A program made the translations under genes and the position numbers. Shown in pieces: positions 11,832-23,800 of a DNA stretch of 64,000 nucleotides. Under the pieces are notes generated by a model that saw only the letters and a list, made by a program, of their open reading frames with translations, was not told the DNA's origin and did not search any database. The stretch comes from Strigamia acuminata (taxonomy: Eukaryota; Arthropoda; Chilopoda; Geophilomorpha; Linotaeniidae). The first letter of the stretch is position 1; the number at the start of each line of letters is the position of its first letter. Location: positions 6,076,001 to 6,140,000 of the forward strand of contig OX442323.1 in assembly GCA_949358305.1 (NCBI GenBank). Direction: 5' to 3'.

Positions 11832-14800
11832 TTAAACTTCGGATTCCGACGGGATTTCATCCTCATCTTCGGACCAACTGAGATCAATATTAGTCGAATC
11901 CGTCGGCAAAACGCCCAAACTTCCGGACTCGGGAGTACCTTTGTCATCTTCGAACGACGACGACTCCTTAGCGGCCGCATAATACTCGGGAAACGTGCGC
12001 CGCAGCATCAATTCGCTGGCCGCCATTTCCTCGCTCCGGCTCTGCTTCGGCACGTCCTCCATTATCATCGACTCCCCAGCGCCCATGCGCGGCGACATAG
12101 TGTAAACCCCGAGCGACTCCTCCCGCAAACTCGACCCAAACTGCGGCGAAGCTCTCGGCGACGAATCCTCGCTTCTCGACGACTGATCGATCAAATCGTT
12201 CGCTTCCGGCGGCGGCGAACTATCGCACGAGTTCAAACTCACCGTCAACGGCGCACTGAACTCCTCCGAGTCGGTCATCGACTGTAAATTCACACTTTCC
12301 TGAGATTCCTCCATTTTTCCTTCCTCCTTCCTCCCGCCATCTTGTGCCCTCGCTTTCACCCTGGCCGCCATCTCCGCCTTCGTCTTGACGGGCGAGTTTC
12401 GCGGCGATTTCTTCTTCGCCTGCAGATCGTGCGGCGTGCTCAAACTTCTGCACGACCGGGACGTGAAGGCGGCTTCCTCCGCGTGCTTCAGGTTCCCCAG
12501 ACTGTTCCGCCGCTCTCTCTTCGACCGCGCCGAGCTCTGTTCGTGTCCGTATTGCACCGTGATCAAAGATGGCACCCGGGCATCGGGCGAAACGCTGTTC
12601 CGCCTCTCCAGACAAGCGCGTTGTATCACTACTTGACTAGCCGCGGTCGCCGCCTCCAATTCCGCCGTCTTTCCGCCGAGGAATTCCTTTTTCTCGCTTT
12701 TTTCGGTTTCCCCGTTCGTTTTCCCGTTTGCCATCAGCGTGTTGTCGGTGTTTTGTTCTTCGTTCGACGTGCTGTGATGGATAGCGCTCGGCTCGTCCTC
12801 GGAGTCCTGTTTTGGGTCGGCGTCGGCGTTGAAGTCGTGGAGTCCGACGGTCCAGGAGAGGGACTGCGCGCGCCGGTAGCGAGAGGCGGGGGACACGTCT
12901 CGTACTTTCATCGCGGCGTCGTTTTCCGAGATGGAAAATCGTTGACGATGATGTCGAGCTCGCTCCTCCCGATTGGCTAGCGGGGATCGTTGACTAGGAA
13001 TGGTTTTGTTCGAGTTGAACGGCAGAGAGCGTTTGCACGAAGCGTTTTTGTGCGCTTCGCCGTCGCTCGCGCCTCGCAATAACGGCGTGCTGGTCGTCAT
13101 GAAAGCGTTTGGGATTTCATTCGCTTGATCTTGGGAATTTTCTAAGCAATAAAAATCAAAATAAATCATGATAAAAAAGCACAAAATAATCAAAATAAAA
13201 GCTCAAAAATCAAAATAAAAGCTCAAAAAACAAAATAAAAGCTCAAAAATCAAAATAAAAGCTCAAAAATCAAAATAAAAGCTCAAAAATCAAAATAAAA
13301 GCTCAAAAATCAAAATAAAAGCTCAAAAATCAAAATAAAAGCTCAAAAATCAAAATAAAAGCTCAAAAATCAAAATAAAAGCTCAAAAATCAAAATAAAA
13401 GCTCAAAAATCAAAATAAAAGCTCAAAAATCAAAATAAAAGCTCAAAAATCAAAATAAAAGCTCAAAAATCAAAATAAAAGCTCAAAAATCAAAATAAAA
13501 GCTCAAAAATCAAAATAAAAGCTCAAAAATCAAAACCAAAAACCAAAAAATTAATCTAAAATCAAACAACCAATATAAAAGCCCAAAAAAATCAATATAA
13601 AAGCCCAAAAAATCAAGATAAATCACCAAAGAGTGCCGTTAACGACGTCGCTTCCATGCTCTTCGCTAGTTTCCATTGAAGTTGTTCGTTCTCCATCGAT
13701 AATCTCTTGTTCATCTTCGTTTCCTTCTCGAACCATCCCTTTAGTAATTGTTGCTCGTTGGATAATTGTCTAAAACAAACAAAAAAAACAAAATTAAAAT
13801 CCAAAAACAATTTAAAATCCTCAATTTCCACCTTTCTTTATTGTTTTTTAAATCGACTTGCGCCTGCAGATCTTCCGCTTTGGTGGACAACAATTTAATC
13901 CTTTCCTCGCTAAGATACAACTCCTCCTCCAACGTTGTCACTTTGTTGCTCACGGCCCTCAATTCGTGGATTTCGCAATTCCGCAATTCTATCACAGCTT
14001 TCAAACTTTCGATTTCTTTTTGCAAATCCGATATAGTCCCAGCAACAATCTACAAAAAAAAAAAAAATTAATAATAATAATTTAAAAAAAAAAAAAAAAA
14101 TTAATAATTTTTACTTGTAATTTCGAATTATTGTCTTTAAGAAGAGCGTCTTCGTATTCCCTTTTCTGGCGATTCAAATCGCTGCACTTGGAAACCATTG
14201 CCTGCAACTGCTGCTCCAAATTGTAATTAATGCCGTTGAATTCTTTGGTCAACTCCTCAACCTTCAAATCGTACTCAGTTTCTATCGCTATTAAATTAAT
14301 TAATCCATTTAATCAAAAATAATTCCAACAACGTAATTAAAAAAACTTTACTATTAATTTGCAAACTGTGTTGCGCCCGAAAATCCTGCAAATGCTCGCC
14401 CCATTTATCCTTAAATAATTGTTCATCCATTTCCCGACGTTCAAATATCTAAAAAATATATAAAATTAAATAAAAACAATCAACAAAAACAAATAATAAA
14501 TACCTCAGCTTCGTGCTTTTCATTTAAAATCATTTTAGTCTCCGTAAACTCATCTCGCACTACGAAAAACGAAAAAAAATCGTCAAAATCCCATCGAAAT
14601 TCATCAAAAATTACAAATAAATCTCTTCAAAATCTCTACATTTCTGTATCTCCTCTTCATAATTCCTGACAATCATTTCCTTCAACGTCGCCACGTCATT
14701 CTCGTGTCCTCGTTTCAACTTATCCAATTCGCTCCGATGCTCCACGACGAGATCCGACTTCTCCAAAATAGCACGATCTAAAATTAAAACCCCAAATTCA

Positions 14801-17800
14801 AAACATTTCTATTTATAATTCAATCAACAACAAATTACCCAAATCGACTTTACAAACACCCAACGACCGTCTCATCTCGCTCATTTCCTTCACCATCGAC
14901 GGATGTGCGAACGAATCCAACTAAAAACAAACAAAAACAAATCAAAACAAATCAAAAAAACCCAAAAAAAAACCTACATCTTCAACCATATATTTCGCAA
15001 AAACAGTAAACGCTTCGAACCCCATCGTCCGTTGTTGCAACAAGGTCCTTAACCTGCTAATTTCTTTGGCATGCGCCTCGCAAACCGTCTCCAAACGCTT
15101 AATCTCTTCACTTTCTCGTGTGTTAACGGGCGATAAATTCAACAAATCCGGCTGATGATGTCCCGATTTGATCACCGGCGCCGTCTTCAAGTTCCGCACT
15201 CGATTTTGTTCGGCTAAAACAGACAAAAACAAACAAAAATCAAACAAAATCTTATCAAAATCCTCCTCCAACCAACCACCGACTTCCAAACCGACCAATC
15301 CAAGCACAAATCTTATCAAACATCAATTAAAAATAAACAATCCTCATTATTTCATCACTAAAAACCACCTCAAATCCACTTGCCAAACGAACCAAGCAGA
15401 ACTAGTATTGCCACACGTCCTCCGCACATAAATATTTAATAAATTCACCAGCTTTTAATTTTTGGGGCCCCTCAACTTGTAAATTCGAGGTTAGGTCGTG
15501 TCCTCCATTAGCAGCGGTGCAACCACTAAGCTAGACCCTAAACGCTCCATCAACTTCCTGTTCTACAACGTCCCGACGTTTTAATAAATAAATATAAGCA
15601 GCGGGGAATTTTATTCACTAATTCAGAGTTGAGTGCTCACTTCTGAACACCAACCCCCACGAAAACTCCGCATTTTAAGCTCGGTTCTGTCAATTTGCCA
15701 ACAAACAAATCCACACTTTTAGCCAACCTCGACTTCCTACTCAAACTGCCAGGTCACCTATGTTATCTAGACTCACTTTAGGGGGGCAACGACGCTAAGA
15801 GTTCATTTCCAAGTGGTGCAAAACATTAAAACGTTGGCACGTGCAATAAACCCACATAATCCAAATACAAAATAAAAATAAATTTTTTTTTTTAAATTTT
15901 AAACAAAATTATTCCCAAAAACCCATTAATTTCGCGGCCCAAATCCGCATTTTATTTTCGTCAAGGACGAATTTACTTCAAACCTCGACTTAATGGCATC
16001 AAATTGCATAATCTTCACAACTCACTCACCTTTCGACAAATTACTTCCACACAGCCTGAACAACTTTGCAAAAGATCCGGATGTCCACCTCTTGGACCGA
16101 TTCTTTTGCTCGTCTCTCGACAAATCGACGAGTGACGGTGCCGGGGTGTGTTTGGGGGTCGAATCCATCGAATCCGCCGCGGCATTTTTCGAAATCTGAA
16201 GCGAATTCGATCTCCGCCGCTCCTTGTCACGACGCATGAAGCTCATCGTGTAACCCGAACTGCCCGGATCAAAGCAAACAGCTGCCCCAGGACGGGAAAA
16301 AAAGATAATACACATCAAATAACATCGCTTAAACGACTAAAATCTTAACCGAATACAACCTCCTGCGCTGTGGCTCACCAAAATGGATCAATGAGACGCT
16401 GGGGTGAAGCCAACGAGCCTTAAAAAGAGGGGCTTTCGACCAACCCCTACACACAAAAGCTGCAAAACATCGCCCGCCGCTCGTGCGAATAGCACCAAAC
16501 CGGTCGGCGCGATATTAAGTGACGTCACGCCTCATCATCCGTACGCCTCGCAGCAGGATGATGCGCAAAGCAAACATACGCTTAATGGCGGGTTCAAACA
16601 ACTCGTTTCGTTCGCTCAAAATTTAAACGTTATATCCCCGTAGTAAACGCACTAAATCCCCGTGCTTTCTACTCCATCTTCCACACTGCGATGCGGTCGA
16701 ATAACCGTTTCCTTTTTCGCCGAATTAAAGGCGGGTTTTTAATCATTAAATCGTTCCAAATTTGGCCGACACCTGTCTGTGGCGAGGTGAAGGAACATGA
16801 TCAACGACCAGCGAGGCTATTCTACCGCATATTTTTATCAACCCAGTTAAAAATCTCACGGCCAGTGTTAAATTTAACCGCAGGATGATGCCCATTGATC
16901 AATTTCAACACACTTCGCAATGCAGAGCTTCGGGAAAGCCCGCCGACTTACATCGAATTTTTACATTAAATTTTTAAAACGAAAAATATATCCCGGTAAG
17001 GAGAAGGACAAGGACAGTAAGACAACAAGTCGTCGTTATCTCCATCAATTCATAATTCACACCACACTAAACTTAAAAACTTTATTTTCGGTAAACCGAT
17101 TAACCGAAATAGGGGTCCGTAGAAACCAAGGTCTTTCGCACACTTCCGCTCGCAGCTGTTGCGAAATTTCCATCCAATTATGCCCACGCACACGCCATCT
17201 TTGTTTTGACACTTGAATTACCTTTTCGCACCTGTTTCAATGTCAGTATCCTTCAAATTACCCGCATTTACCTTCCACCAACACTTTAAACACAAACTTT
17301 CTTCACCTTTTTAGTCATGCAATGTAATTAAGGCCAACTAGTTCCCATCTCATTGTGAGCAAATATGCAAAACAGATCAAACCCGGATAATGCCCTCGAA
17401 ATCTACTCACGTGTGCAACAAAATATTCAAAGTCTCCACCACAGACGCCCAGGATCCACAATAAACACCCATTCGGCCATTTAGTCCATTAATACAGCTG
17501 ACCATCTGGACCTCAATCAACCATGACCTAAATAACCGACATTTCTTCAATTAACAGGTTGCAAAACAACATTGCACCGAAAATATTTAATCTCCACCCT
17601 TGAAATAAAACAAAACAAAAAATAAACCTCCTCGATTTCCTATTAGGCCTACTCCAACAAACGACCCGACCCCGACCCCGCACAATAATAGATGCGACTT
17701 CCTTTGTTGTCGTGCACTGCGGCAAAACAAACTAATGTTTATTTCTCGCGGAGCCACTTAACAGCAGAAATCACTCTCGGCCAGATGACAAAAGGGAAGC

Positions 17801-20800
17801 AGATGCAGCGCAATAACTCGCTTTAAAAATGTTTTAAGGGAAGGCGGCAATCCGCTTCTAAAAATAAAAATCTCTCGCCAGATAAGACGAGATTGGGAGA
17901 GAGCCGCTGACAGCATCCCACACGCCCATATTCCATCATTCTAATGCGATTCTGCTTTCATTTACTAAGTAGTATCAAAGGATTAATCACGTTTGACCTA
18001 CAAACTAATTCACTACACCCTTTCTACACTATATTTATCTATACTTATTATCTTAAGCTTTATGGAAACAAGCTTCGGTTGAGCAAAACAGAAAAGAAGA
18101 AGCGTCTTCTCCGTTTGTTCTTCCTAACTCCGCTAACTAGGCCGATGTTGATGGCATTTCAACGCTAACATCGGCTCAACCAGGGCTGGACTGGGAACAA
18201 ATTTATTGCCGGGAAATCTGGGTGTCCGGGCCACAATTAATGAAGTCGGGACAGGCCACAATGGCCACGGGCCAGTCCAGCCAGTATACTTCCAGATCGC
18301 GCTCGTCTCGTAATCTCGGTCTCTAAGATCCGAGTTTTTTTAGTCTCAGGAACTCGGTTTCGGCCAAACAAGATTTCATTATTACGAGATTTAATAAAAA
18401 ACATAAAAACGTAAAAACGTTATGAGTTGTAACGTTTTTTATTGTTTCTCGTAACGGCTAAGACCTTTAACGTTCACTTTACGTTCCTTTGTACTATGAA
18501 AGCCCGTTGTAAATTTTTTTTACCCTAAAAATTGTCGGTTTCTTTCAAAAGCCCGCCTGATAGCGCGTCTATACTCAAAACCACTCCAACGTTGATCTAT
18601 TTAGCCTGTTTACGCCTAACTTTGTACTGTGTTCTACTGCGTGGAAAAGTAGTTCTGTGTCAAAGCATCACCTTTGACAATGTTGGTAATCGACCACGAT
18701 GTCTGGAGTTCGATTACAATTCTGGTGTGTTGGAGTGGTTTTGTGTATAGGTCTCGTGCGAGATCTCGTCGCGGGACCTTCTGATCTGAAGACCGAGACT
18801 TGAAAGCGGCCGAGATGCTGGAAGCATAGGTTCAACCTTTCCCATAAAAAAAATCCAAAAAAACAAAATAAAATTCATCCTAGTGTCCTCCATACAGGAA
18901 ACCACCATCGCACAACCCAGGTTACAACTTACACAAGCCACTCATTTAAAAGCAAAAAAAACTCCAGCTCCATTTCTTAAAAATTACAGTTATCAACTCC
19001 TCACACATCCAGGTTTTTGAACCGCACGCAAAACCCAAAACCCAAGGATCCAAACACAAAAAAGGATCCATCAGTCACCCAGACACGAGACTAGAATTAT
19101 CCACCATTTTTTTCATCCACCAAAGGAAGCCAACGAGATAAAAGCGTGACCCATCTCTCCAAAATAGCCGAAGTCAGTCGTCAAACTTTCAAATTGGACT
19201 TGATGTACGAGTGGGTGAACACAGTTCAATGCCATTGCGACTCAACTCAAATAAAACTCGACACAAAGCGCGCATCTCTGTCAAAAACACTTTGAACAAA
19301 ATTAGAATTTAAAAAAAAAAAATTAAAATTAAAAAATAAAAAAAAAAAATAAGCCTAACCTAAATTTGAAATATTTTTTCTTTACTTGGTACTGACCTTT
19401 AGCGCCTTGAGTGGCAGCAGGTACAGATTTATTTGACCGCTGTTGCGGTAAGGAAACTCTGCTCGCGGTGGCCAAGCGAGATATTGTAGCACTATTTGCT
19501 CTTTTCGGTGCCAATGTTGCAGTTTTAGGTGACGCGATTGTCGTTCGCGAAGAACCGCCATTAGCCAAAGATGACTGCGCCGTCTTAGCCGCTGCCAGGA
19601 AAAAATAAACAAAAAGAGCATGCAATTCCAAAGCCATCCGGCGATAAGAGACTTAAACGTTAGGCGAAGATTTAAATTGACTGCTTCATTAAGCGGCCAT
19701 CTGCATTCCATGCGGGGTTGAAGGGTTACGTTCAAATTAAATCTGCATTTCAATTTCGGGATCGTAATGTTAGGAATCAGTGCGGTCAATTGGGACATTT
19801 GTAAAGGACCTTTTTTAAGGCTCGCTCGGCCTGAATAAATTATTTTAGCAAAATTTGAGAAATTTTTGCGAAATTAGAAAAAATTTTGAGAAATATTTTG
19901 CGAAAATTAAATTTTTTTTGCGAAATTTGAGAAATTTTTGCGAAATTTGAGAAATTTTTGCGAAATTTGAGAAATTTTTGCGAAAATTGAGAAATTTTTT
20001 GCGAAATTTGAGACATTTTTGCGAAATTTTGATAAATCTCAACAAAATTCGACAACTTTTTCATACATTTCACCAAAATTCCACAATTTTCCATAAATTT
20101 ATATAAACTACCACACTCCGTATAAATCGGGGCCCCGGGTGCCCTTGTGCAAACCAATTTCCAAACAAACCACTATAAAGATAAACATAAACCATAAGCA
20201 CAAAGATTATCAGTTCCGCTCTCAACATTTCTATCCGACCTCACAGATTACAGTTCACAAAACCACGCATAACATCAATTTTCTGCATTCTGCCTTGACC
20301 AAACAATGCATGCTCCATAAGTTTACCAACCAAGCTTAAAAGCCGCATGCACAAACAAACAAAAAATACCAAAAAATCCATTTTTCCATACACAACACAA
20401 GAAAAAAAACACCAATCTATAAACAATAACAAAATAAAAGCATTCTTCACTTCCTGATGCATTGTCAATGCAACATAAAGCCCAGACATTTGTTTTCCTT
20501 CAATCAAAACTGACAAGCTGAGTCATTACCATTTGCTTTGCTCAAAAAGGTCCATTATTCACCTTAAAACGTGTGCACTCAATAGAAACATTTTAATTAC
20601 ACAAACAAGACCAAATCAATTAAAATCAAATAAAAATATTAAAAAAAAAACATGAAATCCTAGTACTAAATGCTATCAAATTACATCATTCCATAAACTC
20701 TTGTGACCTTTACTTTCCCACAATTAAAAAAAATCAACAAAAAATAAATTAATTTCTCTATCTAAAATCCATCTAAGCCTAAACTTTCTAATTCCACCAA

Positions 20801-23800
20801 CAGAAATAAATTTAATTTTTATTTTGATAAAAATTAAACGTTAATTTAATTTTTATTTAATAATTTGAATTTTAATTAAAAAATTTAATTCTTTATTTTT
20901 CAATTCAATAAAAAATAAAAATTTAATTTCTAATTAATTCAATTTTTTACTTAAATAAAAACTAAAAACCTTTCCGGAAATCTTACCCAAAACACCGCCA
21001 GGCGGCGGCTTCTTGAGCGGCGTATTGGCGACATTTTTTCGATTATTCTTCAAAACAGCTGCCGAAATATTGGATTTTGGACGGTCTGACAGATTCAACT
21101 GTTTTTCTAACTGACTTGTAACACGAGAATCTAAAAAAATCCAAAAAAAATTAAATTAAACAAAAATTCCAAAAAAATAAAATTAAATCTTCAAAACACA
21201 AAACTAAACATATATGGACTACATTTGGCACACGCACCACCACCAACTGCCCTTGGACTTACCTTTCCTATTTTTCTCTGCATGAAATAAATAAATTAAA
21301 TCCAAAAAAAAAAAAAAATAATCCAAAAAAAAAAAAAAAAAAATTTCAAAAATTAAACAACACGAGAGCAATTAAGACGAAGCAAACGACTCACTGAATA
21401 ATGAGACGGAAGCTTTGTGATGAGATGTTTGCGACAGGGATGAGAGATGCGAAGCAGCTGACATAGTGGAAATGTCGCTTAACTGACTAGGCGAGAGCGC
21501 TCGTTCAGTGGTCGTAATCCGAGAATTTCCTAAACAAAACACAACACGATATTCAAAGACACGCGACACTCGACACGCCAAACAGCAACCGCATTTGTAT
21601 TCATCATCAACTTCATCATCAACTTCGCACTTTTTCGGCCACAACTTACTCGGTGGTTTCCTTTTGCCGCTGCTCACATCGCTGCGGGAACTCCCGTTCG
21701 ATTGGAAATTATCACCCACTTCGCTCACATTTTCGCTCAATTCCGAGAGTGTTGAATCCCTGAAAATATATGTATTTTTTACTAAAAAAAAAATTGTGTA
21801 ATACTAATAAATAAAATAAATAAATAAATGCACGCAGTCAAGGTTATTCCATGCTTTCTACGCAGGGGTGTGGCTCATCCAAAACAACCGCATTCACCTA
21901 CATTTTCATTCAATTTGCCCTAAACCGATTACATTAATTTCTCGGATAACGAGAACTAGATCACTAAAAGATTAAAACGGGCCCCCCCAAACTTAACCCT
22001 TTTTTTTAATACTCTTTTCGCCAAACTAAAGACCCCAACATAAAAAAAAAACTTTTTTGCCAAACTAGGAGCCCCAAACCCATAGAATTTACTGTTCTGC
22101 AGCAAACTAGGGGCCCCAAACCTAAAAAAAAAACTCTTCCCAAACTAGGGGCCCCAAACTCATATAATTTACTGTTCTGCAGCAAACTAGGGGCCCCAAA
22201 CCCATATAATTTACTGTTTGCAACAAAACTAGGGGCCCCAAGATAAAAAGTAATTAACTCATTGACAAACTAGGGGCCCCAAACCCATTAATTTACTGTT
22301 CTGCAGCAAACTAGGGGCCCCAAACTCATACAATTTACCGTTTACAACAAAACTAGAGGCCCCAACTCAAAAAAATTAACTCATTAACAAAATAGGGTCC
22401 CCAAACTCAAACAACTTCCTGTTTGCGCCCAACTAGGGGCCCCCAAACACAAAAATTTACTCTTTTCTCAAATAGGGCCCCAAATATGCCCGCATTTCAC
22501 CCAATTAAATTTATTTTTAATGGGCCCCACGTCCCAATCGTCCCAAATTAAAAACCGGAAGTATCGAGCAATTACCTTTTCACGAACTTGGGTATCCGCT
22601 CGCACGTGCCCTTCGCCTTCGCCGCAGCCAAATTCGTATTAACCCGACTCCTCACCTCCTTCTTCGCCTTCCCCTTCGCCTTCTCCTCCGCCTGCCCCGC
22701 CGCAATCTTCGACATCACCGCCTCCCACCGACTACTCTTCCTCGGCGTGCGCGCCACCCGCTTCACTCCTCCCGCGTCCCTCTCCGTCCTATTCTTCACC
22801 ACCGGCTCGCCCTCCACCTCCACATCGCCCGCCTCCCCGCTCTTGCACGTCGTCGCCTCGATCATGGCCTTGATTTTCGACATCACGTTCTTCTTGGGCG
22901 TCTTAAACTTCTTCGTGGGCGTCTCCGCCTCGTTCCTCTTCCTGTTCCTCGCCCCCGACTTCTTCTTATCCGGCACCGGGTCCTTGGCGCCGAGCGAATC
23001 CTCTCCTTGACACTCCATCGCCTCTCCCTCGCTCTTCAACGTACCGTCACGTGCCTCGCCAGCTGCGGCGACAAAACCCACTTCCGGCGCCTCCGCCGCA
23101 ACAAACTTCTCCGTCAGCGTCTCCTCCAACGTCGAACTGTCGCTGCTCCTGGCGTCCGGCGCTTCCTCTCTCGCGGGAATCACGATATTACACGCCACGT
23201 GATTATTATTATTATTCACCTCGTTGTTCACGTCGTTATAGTACAAGGTCCCATCGATGACCCTCGCCGCCCTCCCGCGTCCCTTCTCCTCGCTCTCCAC
23301 CTCGCTCTCGGTCCAGCTCGTGCCCATGTCGCTGCAAAAGTCCGAATCGCTGCCCACATCGGTCCTCGGATGGCGCAGAAAGTTGTGCCCGTCGCACGTG
23401 ATCATCAGCAGCAAATCCTTCTCGTCCACGCCGAACTTGCCCTCCTCGATCGGCGTGTTGGCGGCCGACGGCGCCCCGCTCTGCACCTCGCCCTCCGCGT
23501 CGCCCTGGTAGCCCGTGTCGATGCTCGTCACCGACATCGTCAGCGCCGACATCGGCCGATCCTTCTTCTCGAGCGCCTCGCACAGGTTGTTGCCCATCTT
23601 CTCCATCAGCCCGTTCAGCGACTCGTTCAGCGACTCGTTCAGCACCTCCTTCGACAGGTTTTCCGCCACCAGGCTCAGTTGCAGCGCCTCCCTGTCGCCG
23701 CGGTTCCTGCAGCTCACTATCGGACTCACATTCGCCAGGTCGGGCTTGGCGGCCGACGGCGTAAAATAGAAGAACGATTCGTCCGCGCGCATCATGGGCG

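Noticed and set aside
19382-19798. 138-codon minus frame overlapping the exon at 19397-19591
   Set aside because: Different frame from the phase-compatible exon, with no acceptor that would join it to the gene.
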